NCBI RefSeq assembly: GCF_029948125.1 | Contig: NZ_JASAMB010000008.1 | Location: 62,001-126,000, forward strand | DNA: 64,000 nt | Source: Catellatospora sp. KI3 | GTDB lineage: Bacteria > Actinomycetota > Actinomycetes > Mycobacteriales > Micromonosporaceae | Direction: 5' to 3' | Shown: in pieces, positions 47,757 through 58,300 of the stretch | Layout of the letters: each line of letters starts with the position of its first letter | Numbering within the stretch: position 1 is the first letter of the stretch | The notes under the pieces: model-generated | The model's database searches: none | What the model saw: only the letters and a program-made list of their open reading frames with translations | What the model was told of the DNA's origin: nothing | Program-made: the position numbers and the translations under genes

Positions 47757-49916
47757 ATGGCGCGCGGCGACAAGGAGAAGGTCTCGCAGGCTCCGGCGCA
47801 GGTCGCGCAGCATCCGCAGGAGGTGCGCAACGTCGTCCTGGTCGGGCACGCGGGCAGCGGCAAGACCACGCTGGTGGAGGCGCTGCTGGCGGCGACCGGG
47901 ACGATCAGCCGGGCGGGCAGCGTCACCGAGGGTACGACCGTCGGCGACCACGACCCCGCCGCGGTGAAGCAGCAGCGCTCAGTCGCGCTGGCGTGCGCGC
48001 CGCTCAGCCACGACGGAGTGAAGATCAACCTGCTGGACACGCCCGGCTACGCCGACTTCGTCGGTGAGCTGCGCGCGGGCCTGCGCGCCGCCGACGCGGC
48101 CCTGTTCGTGGTCTGCGCCGCCGACGGCATGGACGCGGCCACCGCCGCGCTGTGGGACGAGTGCGCCGCCGTCGGCATGCCCCGCGCGGTCGCGATCAGC
48201 CGCCTGGACCACCCCCGCGCCGACTTCGACGAGGCGCTGGCGCTGTGCCAGCGGGTCTTCGGCGAGGAGATCCAGCCGCTGTACCTGCCCATGCACGGCG
48301 ACGACGGCCAGTCGGTCGAGGGCCTGATCGGCCTGATCAACCAGCGGGTGTACGACTACTCCGGCGGCTACCCGCCCCAGGTGCGCGAGCCCGACGCCGA
48401 GCACCTGCCCGCCATCGAGGAGTCCCGCGGCGAGCTGCTGGAGGGCATCATCGCCGAGAGCGAGGACGAGACCCTGATGGACCGGTACCTCGCCGGCGAG
48501 GACATCGACCCGCAGGTGATCGTCGACGACCTGGAGAAGGCCGTCGCCCGGGGCCACTTCCACCCCGTGGTGCCGGTGTGCGCCGCCACCGGCGTCGGCC
48601 TGGACGCCCTGCTGGAGCTGCTCACCCGGGCCTTCCCGACGCCGCTGGAGCACCCGCTGCCCGCGGTCACCGGCGTGGACGGCTCGCCCCGCGACGAGCT
48701 GGACTGCGACCCGAGCGGCCCGCTGGTGGCCGAGGTCGTCAAGACCACCGTCGACCCGTACGTCGGCCGGGTCAGCCTGGTCCGGGTCTTCTCCGGCACG
48801 CTGCGCCCCGACACCCCGGTGCACATCAGCGGCCACGGCCTGGCCGAGCGCGGCCACCCCGACCACGACGCCGACGAGCGGATCACGCACATCTACTCCC
48901 CGCTCGGCGCGAACCTGCGCGAGGTCCCGCTGTGCGTGGCCGGCGACATCTGCGCGATCACCAAGTCCACCGCCGCCGAGACCGGCGACACGATCTCCAA
49001 CAAGGAGAAGCCGCTGCTGGTGGCGCCGTGGCGGATGCCCGAGCCGCTGCTGCCGGTCGCGGTGGTGCCCAAGACCCGCTCCGACGAGGACGCGCTGGCC
49101 AAGAACCTGGCCAAGCTGGTCGCGGGCGACCCGACCCTGCGCCTGGAGCGCAACCCGGAGACCCACCAGCTGGTGCTGTGGTGCATGGGCGAGGCCCACG
49201 CCGACGTGGTGCTCGACCGGCTGCGCACCGGCGGGGTGGAGCTGAGCACCGAACCGGCGAAGGTCGCCCTGCGCGAGGCGTTCACCGCCGCCGCCAGCGG
49301 CAACGGCCGCCACGTCAAGCAGTCCGGCGGGCACGGCCAGTACGCGGTGTGCGCGATCGAGCTGGAGCCGCTGCCGCGCGGCACCGGGATCGAGTTCGTC
49401 GACAAGATCGTCGGCGGGGCGATCCCGCACAACTACATCCCGAGCGTCGAGAAGGGCGTCCGCGCCCAGGCCGAGCGGGGCATCGTGGCCGGGTACCCGG
49501 TGGTCGACTTCCGGGTGACCCTGGTCGACGGCAAGGCCCACAGCGTCGACTCCTCCGACGCCGCGTTCCAGACCGCGGGCGGCATGGCGTTGAAGGACGC
49601 GGCCGAGAAGGCCCATGTGGCGCTGCTGGAACCGGTCGACGAGGTGGTCATCACGGTGCCGGACACGGCGGTCGGCGCGGTGATGAGCGACCTGTCCGGA
49701 CGCCGGGGGCGGGTGCTGGGGTCGGAGTCGGACCCGGCGGGCGGCGAGCGTACCCAGATCCGGGCCGAGGTGCCGGCGCTGGAGCTGCAGCGGTACCTGG
49801 TGGACCTGCGGTCGATGACGGCCGGGGCGGGGACGTTCGTGCGGGAGTTCGCCCGGTACGAGCCCATGCCCGGCCACCTGGCCGACCAGGCCCGCAAGGA
49901 GCACACCACCCGCTGA
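47757..49916 (+). CDS. EF-G2-like translation GTPase (FusA2 type)
   Basis: 719 aa, five-domain elongation factor G architecture. G1 is GHAGSGKT (30-37); G3 DTPGYADF near 96; but G4 reads SRLD (148-151) instead of NKxD, and the switch I RGITI is RSVAL. Domains II, III, IV and V follow (DCDPSGPLVAEVVKT, PKTRSDEDALAKNL, GGAIPHNYIPSVEKG). This fits the actinobacterial EF-G2 group represented by M. tuberculosis Rv0120c, whose role in translation is uncertain. ATG at 47757. Confidence 0.9.
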   Translation: MARGDKEKVSQAPAQVAQHPQEVRNVVLVGHAGSGKTTLVEALLAATGTISRAGSVTEGTTVGDHDPAAVKQQRSVALACAPLSHDGVKINLLDTPGYADFVGELRAGLRAADAALFVVCAADGMDAATAALWDECAAVGMPRAVAISRLDHPRADFDEALALCQRVFGEEIQPLYLPMHGDDGQSVEGLIGLINQRVYDYSGGYPPQVREPDAEHLPAIEESRGELLEGIIAESEDETLMDRYLAGEDIDPQVIVDDLEKAVARGHFHPVVPVCAATGVGLDALLELLTRAFPTPLEHPLPAVTGVDGSPRDELDCDPSGPLVAEVVKTTVDPYVGRVSLVRVFSGTLRPDTPVHISGHGLAERGHPDHDADERITHIYSPLGANLREVPLCVAGDICAITKSTAAETGDTISNKEKPLLVAPWRMPEPLLPVAVVPKTRSDEDALAKNLAKLVAGDPTLRLERNPETHQLVLWCMGEAHADVVLDRLRTGGVELSTEPAKVALREAFTAAASGNGRHVKQSGGHGQYAVCAIELEPLPRGTGIEFVDKIVGGAIPHNYIPSVEKGVRAQAERGIVAGYPVVDFRVTLVDGKAHSVDSSDAAFQTAGGMALKDAAEKAHVALLEPVDEVVITVPDTAVGAVMSDLSGRRGRVLGSESDPAGGERTQIRAEVPALELQRYLVDLRSMTAGAGTFVREFARYEPMPGHLADQARKEHTTR

Positions 49917-49965
49917 CCCACCCCGCCCCGCCCCGCCCCGGCACCCCCGCCCCGCTCCGCCCTGT

Positions 49966-50030
49966 ATTGACGCTGGCCTATCTAGAGGACGATTCGACGA
50001 AATCCGTCCTCTAGATAGGCCAGCGTCAAT
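49966..50030. repeat. GGCCTAT-family inverted repeat, copy D
   Basis: Arms 49966-49990 and 50006-50030, a perfect 25-bp inverted repeat with core GACGCTGGCCTATCTAGA; a GATT/AATC pair can extend the stem. It lies 49 bp after the EF-G2 stop. Confidence 0.92.
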
Positions 50031-50061
50031 GCTAAGTGCGCCGGTGCACCCGCACTCTGCA

Positions 50062-50081
50062 CTAGATAGGCCAACGTCGAT
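50062..50081. repeat. Solo half of the GGCCTAT repeat
   Basis: CTAGATAGGCCAACGTCGAT matches the right arms of the family (18 of 20 against copy D; the outer end matches copy A). No partner arm is present. Its end overlaps the stop codon of the deacetylase gene. Confidence 0.85.
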
Positions 50082-50872
50082 CAGGGGGCCGGGTCGGCGG
50101 CGGCCGCCGCGCGCAGGGCCGAGACGGTGACCGGGCGCAGGCCCCGGTCGCGCAGGCCGGCGACGATCCCGGTGAGGTGGTCGATGGTCACCAGGCGCCG
50201 CCGGTCCCCCACGTCATGGGCCAGGATGATCGCCCCGGGTCGGGCCGCCGCCACCGTGTCGGCCACGATCCCGGCCGGGTCGCGCGCGAACGCGGCCTCC
50301 CGCATCTGCCGCGACCACATCACCACGTCGTAGCCCAGCTCCTCGGCCACCGTCAGCGTGGTACCGCCGAGGTGCCCCCAGGGCGGGCGGAGCAGGGTCG
50401 GTTCGCGCCCCAGCACGTCGGCGACGGCATCGTGGCAGCGGCGCAACTGGTCGCGTACGCCCCGCTCGTCGCGCTGGGCGAGGTCCTTGTGGGCCCAGGT
50501 GTGGTTGCCGACCTCGTGGCGGGCGTACCGGTCGCGCACCAGCGCGGCGTGGCGGCGCAGCCGCTGCCCGACGACGAAGAACGTGGCCGCGACGTCGAGG
50601 CGGTCGAGGGTGTCCAGCACCCGGGGCGTCCAGTCCGGCGCCGGGCCGTCGTCGAAGGTCAACGCCACCAGCGGCTGCTCCGTGCGTACGTGCCACAGCA
50701 CGCTCACCGCCCCGCGCCCCTGCCCGCCCAGCTCGTTGCCCGCCGGGGCGTACCCGCCGTCCAGCGGCAGCCGGTCCGGACCGATCCACTCCCGGCCGCG
50801 CAGCACCGCGATCCCGGCGGCGGCCCCGCCGAGCCCGGCCAGCCCGCCGCGCATCAGCCCGCGCCGCGACAT
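50081..50872 (-). CDS. Polysaccharide deacetylase (CE4), Tat-type signal
   Basis: 263 aa. MSRRGLMRGGL with an Ala/Gly run is a twin-arginine-like signal. The NodB domain shows TFDDGP (72-77; Asp74, Asp75), metal His124 and His128 in VGNHTWAH, and RPPWG. Likely removes acetyl groups from peptidoglycan or another envelope glycan; the substrate is unknown. I chose the ATG at 50872; the frame continues upstream to 50932. It stands between EF-G2 and the thrS operon. Confidence 0.88.
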   Translation of the reverse strand: MSRRGLMRGGLAGLGGAAAGIAVLRGREWIGPDRLPLDGGYAPAGNELGGQGRGAVSVLWHVRTEQPLVALTFDDGPAPDWTPRVLDTLDRLDVAATFFVVGQRLRRHAALVRDRYARHEVGNHTWAHKDLAQRDERGVRDQLRRCHDAVADVLGREPTLLRPPWGHLGGTTLTVAEELGYDVVMWSRQMREAAFARDPAGIVADTVAAARPGAIILAHDVGDRRRLVTIDHLTGIVAGLRDRGLRPVTVSALRAAAAADPAP

Positions 50873-51015
50873 CCCCACACCGCCGATGGTGCAGCCCCAC
50901 CGGGCCCCGCCGCGGCCGAATCCCGCATTCAACGCCGATCACCGCCCCGCGGCGCACTCCGCCTATCGAGAGCCGGGGTGGCTGCGCGGTCGGGCGAGCG
51001 GGATGGCCGGGCCGG

Positions 51016-51516
51016 TCAGCTGGGCCAGGCTGCCAGGAGCAGGTCGCGGGTGTCGGTGAGCAGCTGCGGCAGCGCCTTGGTCCGCCCGACCACGGGCAGG
51101 AAGTTGTTGTCGCCGCCCCAGCGCGGCACCACGTGCTGGTGCAGGTGCGCGGCGATCCCGGCCCCGGCGGCGCTGCCCTGGTTCAGGCCGATGTTGAAGC
51201 CGTGCGCGTTGGAGACCTTGCGGACCACCCGCATCGCCGTCTTGGTGAACTCGGCCAGCTCCGCGGTCTCGGCCGCGTCGAGCTCCGGGTAGTCGTCGAT
51301 GTGGCGGTACGGGCAGATCAGCAGGTGTCCCGGGTTGTACGGGAACCGGTTGAGCACCGCGTACACCGCCTCGCCCCGGGCGACGATCAGGCCGTCCGGA
51401 TCGGTCTGGGGCGCGACGCAGAACGGGCAGCCCTCAGGCTTGGTGCCGCCGCTGACGTACGCCATCCGCCACGGGGTCCACAGCCGCTCCAGGCCGTCGG
51501 GGTCGGCGGTGCTCAT
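51016..51516 (-). CDS. HIT domain protein (histidine-triad nucleotide phosphorylase/hydrolase)
   Basis: 166 aa. The triad HLHQH is at 124-128, with the N-terminal LWTPWRMAYVSG seen in actinobacterial AP4A phosphorylases (M. tuberculosis Rv2613c). Likely cleaves diadenosine polyphosphates. ATG at 51516 overlapping the GNAT stop (ATGA). Third gene of the thrS operon. Confidence 0.92.
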   Translation of the reverse strand: MSTADPDGLERLWTPWRMAYVSGGTKPEGCPFCVAPQTDPDGLIVARGEAVYAVLNRFPYNPGHLLICPYRHIDDYPELDAAETAELAEFTKTAMRVVRKVSNAHGFNIGLNQGSAAGAGIAAHLHQHVVPRWGGDNNFLPVVGRTKALPQLLTDTRDLLLAAWPS

Positions 51517-51983
51517 GCCGCGACCTGCCGAGGGGCGCGAGTCGGGATCACCGGCCGGGTGTCGAGCTCCATCCACCGCTCCGGGTTGGCCATCGGCGTG
51601 AAGCCGACCTTGGCGTAGACCCCGTGCGCGTCGGCGGTGGCCAGGATGATCCGGCGGATCCCGAGCGCCTGCAGCTCGTCGCGGATCACCGTGACGGCCC
51701 ACTGCGCCAGCCCCAGGCCGCGGTGCCCGGTGTCCACGAACACGTCGCACAGCCAGGCGAAGGTCGCCCCGTCGGTGACCACCCGGAACACGCCGACCTG
51801 GGCACCGGACTGCGCGTACAGGCCGTACACCGTCGATCCGGCCAGCGAGCGCTCCATGACCTCGCGGTCGCGGCCGGAGGTCCAGTACGCCTCGCGCAGC
51901 AGCCACTGCTCGACGGCGGCGAGGTCGAGCCGGGCCGGGTCCGTGTCCAGCACGTACCCGGCCTCGTGCGTGCGCGTGCTCAC
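51513..51983 (-). CDS. GNAT family N-acetyltransferase
   Basis: 156 aa. Motif A around [11 protein letters not shown] and [21 protein letters not shown] as motif B. Substrate unknown. GTG at 51983 overlaps the thrS stop; the gene is translationally coupled between thrS and the HIT gene. Aligned well with the GNAT fold; no antibiotic-resistance feature evident. Confidence 0.88.
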   Translation of the reverse strand: MSTRTHEAGYVLDTDPARLDLAAVEQWLLREAYWTSGRDREVMERSLAGSTVYGLYAQSGAQVGVFRVVTDGATFAWLCDVFVDTGHRGLGLAQWAVTVIRDELQALGIRRIILATADAHGVYAKVGFTPMANPERWMELDTRPVIPTRAPRQVAA

Positions 51984-54028
51984 GCCGCGTCGCCCGCCTC
52001 GACCGCCTCGGCGACCCCGGCGGACGGGCCGGAGTTGGTACGCGAGCGCACCACCTCGACCACGTGCGCGACCGCCTCGTCCAGGCTCACGCCGTTGCGC
52101 TGCGAGCCGTCGCGGTAGCGGAACGACACGGTGCCGTCGGCCAGGTCCTGGTCGCCGACGATCGCCATGAACGGGATCTTCTGCTGCTGGGCGTTGCGGA
52201 TCTTCTTCTGCATCCGGTCGTCGGAGGCGTCGACCTCGGCCCGGATGCCCTCCTTGCGCAGGCGGGCGACGAAGTCGAACAGGAACGCGGTGTGCCCGGC
52301 CTCGTCGTCGGAGCGGATCGGGATGCCGACCACCTGCACCGGCGCCAGCCACGCCGGGAAGGCGCCGGCGTAGTGCTCGGTGAGCACGCCGATGAAGCGC
52401 TCGATCGAGCCGAACTTGGCACAGTGGATCATCACGGGCTGCTGGCGGGTGCCGTCGGCGGCCTGGTACTCCAGCTCGAAGCCGCGCGGCTGGTTGAAGT
52501 CGTACTGGATGGTCGACATCTGCCAGGTACGGCCGATCGCGTCCTTGGCCTGGACCGAGATCTTCGGGCCGTAGAAGGCCGCGCCGCCCGGGTCCGGCAC
52601 CAGCTGCAGGCCGGTCTCGACCGCGCACTGCTCCAGCACCGCGGTCGCGGTCGCCCAGTCCTCCTCCGAGCCGACGAACTTGTCCGGCTTGGTGTCGTCG
52701 CGGGTGGACAGCTCCAGGTAGAAGTCGGTGATGCCGAAGTCCTTGAGCAGGCCGAGCACGAAGTCGAGCAGGTGCTTGATCTCGGCGGCCGCCTGCTCCT
52801 TGGTGACGTAGGAGTGCGAGTCGTCCTGGGTGAAGCCGCGCACCCGGGTCAGGCCGTGGATGACGCCCGACTTCTCGAACCGGTACACCGACCCGAACTC
52901 GAACAGCCGGATCGGCAGCTCGCGGTAGGACCGCCCGCGCGACCGGTAGATCAGGTTGTGCATCGGGCAGTTCATGGCCTTGAGGTAGTAGTCGCTGCCC
53001 TCCATGTCCATCGGCGGGAACATGGTCTCCTTGTAGTAGGGCAGGTGGCCCGAGGTGTGGAAGAGGCCTTCCTTGGTGATGTGCGGCGTCCCGACGTACT
53101 GGAAGCCCTCCTCGATGTGTCGGGCACGGACGTAGTCCTCCATCTCGCGCTTGATCACACCGCCCTTGGGGTGGAAGACGGCCAGGCCGGAGCCGATCTC
53201 GTCGGGGAAGCTGAACAGGTCCAGGTCGGTGCCGAGCTTGCGGTGGTCGCGGCGGGCCGCCTCCTCCAGCAGCTTCAGGTAGTCCTTGAGCTGGTCGCGG
53301 GTCGGCCACGCGGTGCCGTACACCCGCTGGAGCTGCGGGTTCTTCTCCGAACCGCGCCAGTACGCCGCGGCCGAGCGCATCAGCTTGAACGCGCCGATCA
53401 GCCGGGTGCTGGGCAGGTGCGGGCCCCGGCACAGGTCGCCCCAGCGGCGGTCGCCGGTCTTGGCGTCGAAGTTGTCGTAGATGGTCAGCTCGCCGCCGCC
53501 GACCTCCATCACGTCGTCGCCGGCGTCGCCCTTGATGTCGACCAGTTCGAGCTTGAACGGCTCGTCCTTCAGTTCGGCCTTGGCCTGCTCCAGCGAGTCG
53601 AACCGGCGGCGCTGGAAGCGCTGCCCCGACTTGACGATCTCCTGCATCCGCTTCTCGATCTTGTCCAGGTCGTCCGGGTGGAACGGCTTGGGCACGGAGA
53701 AGTCGTAGTAGAAGCCGTTGTCGATCGGCGGGCCGATGCCCAGCTTCGCCTCGGGGAAGATGTCCTGGACGGCCTGGGCCAGCACGTGCGCGGTCGAGTG
53801 GCGCAGCACGTTGAGGCCGTCGGGCGAGTCGATCGCGACCGGCTCCACGGAGGTCTCCACCGACGGGACCCAGTCGAGGTCGCGCAGGCGGCCCTCGGGG
53901 TCGCGGACCACCACGATCGCCTTGGCGCCGTGGACCGGCAGGCCCGCGGCGGCGATCGCGTCGGCGCACGTCGTCCCGGCCGCGACGACGACGGGGTCGG
54001 CGGCGGGCGGGCTGATCGGTGCGCTCAC
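51980..54028 (-). CDS. thrS: Threonyl-tRNA synthetase
   Basis: 682 aa. TGS domain at the N terminus, the editing-domain [11 protein letters not shown] (about 77-87), and class II motifs including [22 protein letters not shown] and [13 protein letters not shown], then an anticodon-binding domain. ATG at 54028. The genes for GNAT and HIT follow with overlaps. Confidence 0.97.
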   Translation of the reverse strand: MSAPISPPAADPVVVAAGTTCADAIAAAGLPVHGAKAIVVVRDPEGRLRDLDWVPSVETSVEPVAIDSPDGLNVLRHSTAHVLAQAVQDIFPEAKLGIGPPIDNGFYYDFSVPKPFHPDDLDKIEKRMQEIVKSGQRFQRRRFDSLEQAKAELKDEPFKLELVDIKGDAGDDVMEVGGGELTIYDNFDAKTGDRRWGDLCRGPHLPSTRLIGAFKLMRSAAAYWRGSEKNPQLQRVYGTAWPTRDQLKDYLKLLEEAARRDHRKLGTDLDLFSFPDEIGSGLAVFHPKGGVIKREMEDYVRARHIEEGFQYVGTPHITKEGLFHTSGHLPYYKETMFPPMDMEGSDYYLKAMNCPMHNLIYRSRGRSYRELPIRLFEFGSVYRFEKSGVIHGLTRVRGFTQDDSHSYVTKEQAAAEIKHLLDFVLGLLKDFGITDFYLELSTRDDTKPDKFVGSEEDWATATAVLEQCAVETGLQLVPDPGGAAFYGPKISVQAKDAIGRTWQMSTIQYDFNQPRGFELEYQAADGTRQQPVMIHCAKFGSIERFIGVLTEHYAGAFPAWLAPVQVVGIPIRSDDEAGHTAFLFDFVARLRKEGIRAEVDASDDRMQKKIRNAQQQKIPFMAIVGDQDLADGTVSFRYRDGSQRNGVSLDEAVAHVVEVVRSRTNSGPSAGVAEAVEAGDAA

Positions 54029-54197
54029 GATGATCTCCTTGAAAGAGTGGTCCCAGCGGTTTGTCCGGCTCCGGCCATGCTATCGGGCGTACCGATCATG
54101 CCGGTTACCGGTCAGCCGGTGCCCGCGGCGGCCCCTGTCGTGCCGCGTTCACCCGCGACCCCTTTCGGGGGCGTTTGCACGCCGTTAGATTGGCGCA

Positions 54198-55337
54198 ATG
54201 ACGAGTATTGATCTCGGTCGTACGCTGGACCGTCGTTTCCAGCAATACTTCTCCGGCCGGGCCGGAACCCCCTTCTCGGTGCGCCACGGGGCGGTCGCGC
54301 ACACCGTCGGCACCGGCGATCCCGCATTCACCATCGCCGTCACCGACCCGCGCGGCGCCAAGGCGCTGGCCGGGCTGGACCAGTTCCAGATCGGCGTGGC
54401 CTACCTGCGCGGCTGGCTGGACTTCGAGGGCGACCTGATGGCCGCGCTCAAGATCCGCGGCATGTTCCACGACCGGCACCCCATCGCCTGGGTGGCCCGG
54501 TTCGCCCCGGCGCTGCGGTTCGGCGGGGCCGAGCACGACCGGCGCGCCATCTCGGCGCACTACGACGAGGAGTCGGAGTTCTTCCTGACCTTCATGGACT
54601 CCCGGCACCGCTGCTACACCCAGGGCGTGTTCGAGCGCGACGACGAGCCGCTCGAGGACGCCATGACCCGCAAGATGCAGCTGGCGCTGGAGGCGCTCAA
54701 GGTCTCCCCCGGCGACCACATCCTGGAGGTCGGCGGGGGCTGGGGCGCCTTCTCCGAGTACGCCGCCCGCCAGGGCGTGCACGTCACCACGCTGACCCTG
54801 GCCGAGGAGTCCGAGCGCTACCTGTCCGACCTGTTCGCCCGCGAGCAGCTGCCCGCGCGGGTGGTCCGGCAGCACCTGCTGCGCTACGAGGCGCCGCGCC
54901 GCTACGACGCGATCGTGAACATGGGCGTGACCGAGCACCTGCCCGACTACCGGGCCTCGCTGCGCAAGTACGCCGAGCTGGTCCGCCCCGGCGGGCACGT
55001 GTACCTGGACGCGCTGGCGATGCGGGCCAAGCACCGGGTGTCCACGTTCATGAGCCGCTACATCTACCCGGGCAAGTCCTCGCCGCTGGTGCTGCACTCG
55101 TACCTGCGGCAGGTGGCCCGGTCGCCGTTCGAGCTGGTCAGCGTGGACGACGACCGGCACAACTACCACCTGACCTGCGCGGAGTGGGCGCGGCGGCTGG
55201 ACGCGGCCCGCGACGAGGTGGTGCGGCGCTGGGGCGATCCGCTGTACCGGCGGTTCCGGCTGTTCCTGTGGGGCTCGGCGGCGAGCTTCGACACGGGCCT
55301 GGTGCAGGCGTACCGGTGGGTGCTCCGGATGCCTTGA
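54198..55337 (+). CDS. Class I methyltransferase, cyclopropane-fatty-acid-synthase-like
   Basis: 379 aa. SAM-binding loop VGGGWG at about 178-183 in an otherwise CFA/mycolic-acid-type architecture with an N-terminal extension (FQIGVAYLRGWLDFEGDL) and a YDAIVNMGVTEHLPDY post-motif. Predicted to methylate or cyclopropanate acyl chains; substrate unknown. ATG at 54198; divergent from thrS with about 170 bp between. 47 bp before the sensor gene. Confidence 0.86.
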   Translation: MTSIDLGRTLDRRFQQYFSGRAGTPFSVRHGAVAHTVGTGDPAFTIAVTDPRGAKALAGLDQFQIGVAYLRGWLDFEGDLMAALKIRGMFHDRHPIAWVARFAPALRFGGAEHDRRAISAHYDEESEFFLTFMDSRHRCYTQGVFERDDEPLEDAMTRKMQLALEALKVSPGDHILEVGGGWGAFSEYAARQGVHVTTLTLAEESERYLSDLFAREQLPARVVRQHLLRYEAPRRYDAIVNMGVTEHLPDYRASLRKYAELVRPGGHVYLDALAMRAKHRVSTFMSRYIYPGKSSPLVLHSYLRQVARSPFELVSVDDDRHNYHLTCAEWARRLDAARDEVVRRWGDPLYRRFRLFLWGSAASFDTGLVQAYRWVLRMP

Positions 55338-55384
55338 ACCCATTTTTCCGGAGTATGTCCGAGTTGGCGCGGTACCGTCTGTAG

Positions 55385-58300
55385 GTGTCGACTGACGCCA
55401 CCCTTGGAGTCCTGTCGCCGTTTCTCGGCGGCTGGTACTTCGGCGGGGTGCTGTCCGGCATCGCCGGCACCGCCGCGGAGGCCGGCGCGGGCGTCATCGC
55501 CGTGCAGACGCTCGACGCCGGCACCGACCACATCGAGATCACCGAGCCGAGCGAGCTCGGGCATCCGGTGGCGTGGCGGCTGGCCAGCGGGTTCATCGTG
55601 GTGCTGCAGGCCGTGACGCCCCGCTACCTGGCCGACCTGCGCGCCGCCGGGCTGCCCGTGGTGATGGTCAGCCAGCCCATCCCCGGCCAGGACCTGCCGC
55701 TGGTCATGCCCGACAACCGCACCGGCATCCGGGAGGCGGTGGCGCACCTGGTCGCGCACGGGCACCGGCGGATCGCGTTCACCGGGCACCTGGGCACCGC
55801 CGACGTACGCGAGCGCTACGACGCCTACCGGGCGGCGCTGCGCCAGCACGACCTCGAACCCGACCCGCGGCTGGCGTACCCGACCGCCGACAACCAGACC
55901 ACCGGCGGCGCGGCGGCGGCCCAGCTGATGCTGGCCGACGGCCTGCGCTCCACCGCGATCGTCTGCGCCACCGACGAGAACGCGGCCGGCCTGATGGACG
56001 TGTTCGAGCGGGCGGGCCTGCGGCTGCCCGACGACCAGGCTGTGGTCGGCTACGACGACATCCGCTCCTCCTCGTACCTGACCCCGAGGCTGACCAGCGT
56101 CCGGCAGCCCATGGACATGATCGGCAAGGTGGCCGCCCGGACGCTGCTGGCGATCGTCGACGGCCAGCCGCCGCCCGAGGGCCGGATCACCGTGCCCACC
56201 TCGCTGATCGTGCGGGAGTCGTGCGGCTGCGCCGGTGAGCCGCACACCCAGGTGGTGCCGGACCGGCCCGAGCGCCTCCCGGACCGGATCGCCGAGCTGG
56301 TCACGCCGGTGCACGGCACCCTGTCGGCGGCGGACACCATCATCCTGAAGCGCGCCGCGGAGGTGGTGTCGGCCGCCGTGGAGCAACCGAACCCCGGCTG
56401 CGGTGCCGACCCGCCCGCACCGGCCCACGCCGAAGCGGTGGCCGAACTGCCCGAGGCGGCCGCCGACCTGCTGCGGCTCGGCGGCCGCGCCGAGGTGCTG
56501 TACGAGGTGGCCGAGCTGCTGCGCTGCCGCGGCAAGGGCGCCATCCCGGCGCTGCTGGCGCTGACCCAGATGCGCGGCAGCACCCTGTTCCACGAGAGCG
56601 CCGGCCTGCGCGAGCACCTGAGCGTGCAGTACGAGGTCGGCATGGACCTGCTGCGGGGGCAGCGGGAACCGGCCCGGCTGGAGTGGCTGGGCCGCACCGG
56701 CGTACGCGCGGGCTGCCTCGGCCTGTGGACCGGCGGCCTGCCCCCGACCGAGGCCGACCCGGTGCTGGAGGTGGCCAGCCTGTTCGAGGCCGGGCGCCCG
56801 CCGCGTACGGACGCCGAGCCGTCCCTGCCGGTGAGCGAGTTCCCGCCGCCGCTGCTGCGCCGGCCGCGGCTGCTCGGCGAGGACCTGGTGACGCTCGTGG
56901 TGCCGGTCAAGAACGGCACCAGCGACTGGGGCTGGCTCGCCGTGGTGGAGCGGGTGTCCACCACCGGGGCGACCGGCCGGGAGCCGTACAACCAGTGGGC
57001 GGCGCTGCTCACCGTGGCGCTGGACCGGCAGGCGCTGCTGCGCGAGTCGCTGCGGCAGAAGGAGCAGCTGCGCATCGCCGCCCTGTACGACGAGCTCACC
57101 GGCCTGCCCAACCGCTCGCTCTTCCTGGACCGGCTGCGCCAGGCGATGCGCCAGTTCCGCCGCCCGCACGGCCGCCCGTTCGGGGTGCTCTTCCTCGACC
57201 TGGACGGCTTCAAGGTGGTCAACGACAGCATGGGGCACTCGGCCGGGGACCGGCTGCTCAAGCAGGTCGCCCGCCGGATCAAGGGGGCGCTGCGCGAGAC
57301 CGACACGGTGGCCCGCTTCGGCGGCGACGAGTTCCTGGTGCTGCTCGACGAGGTGGCCGCACCGCACACCCCGGCGCAGGTCGCCGAGCGGCTGCACCGG
57401 GTGCTGGCGCAGCCGTTCCAGCTGCACGGCCAGGACGTCGTGGTCACCGCGAGCATCGGCATCACCATGAGCAGCCGCCGCTACCTCAACGCCGAGGACC
57501 TGCTGCGCGACGCCGACATCGCGATGTACTCGGCCAAGTCGGCGCACAAGGGCCGGCACGCGATGTTCGACACGACCATGCACGACCGGGCGGTCAGCCG
57601 GATGCAGATCGAGACCGAGCTGCGCCAGGCGATCGAGGGCGACGAGTTCGAGGTGCACTACCAGCCGATCGTGCTGCTGCGCTCGGGCGCGGTGCGCTCG
57701 TTCGAGGCGCTGATCCGCTGGCGGCACCCGGTGCGCGGGCTGCTGGCGCCGGGCGAGTTCATGCCGGTCGCCGAGGAGACCGGCCTGGTCGTGCCGATCG
57801 GGCGCTGGGTCATCGACGAGTGCGCGCGGCGGCTGGCCACCTGGCGGCACGAGGGCACCCCGGCCGGGCTGTCCGTCGCCGTCAACGTCTCCAACCGCCA
57901 GTTCTGGGCCGGCACCGTGCTCGACGACGTGGCCGGGGCGCTGGACCGGCACGACCTGCCCCCGGGCAGCCTCGCCGTGGAGATCACCGAGGGCGTGGTG
58001 ATGGAGAACGTCGGCCCGGCCCGCGACATCCTCGACGCGCTGCACGAGGTCGGCTGCCGGCTCTACATCGACGACTTCGGCACCGGGTACTCGTCCCTGG
58101 AGGCGCTGCACCGGCTGCCGATCGACGCCCTGAAGATCGACCGGTCGTTCGTGTCCCGGCTGTCGACCGACCGGCGCAGCGGCGAACTGGTCCGCACCAT
58201 CGTGCTGATGGGCCGCAACCTGGGCCTGGAGCTCATCGCCGAGGGCATCGAGACCCCCGACGAGCGCGACCGCCTCGTCCAGCTCGGCTGCGGCTACGGC

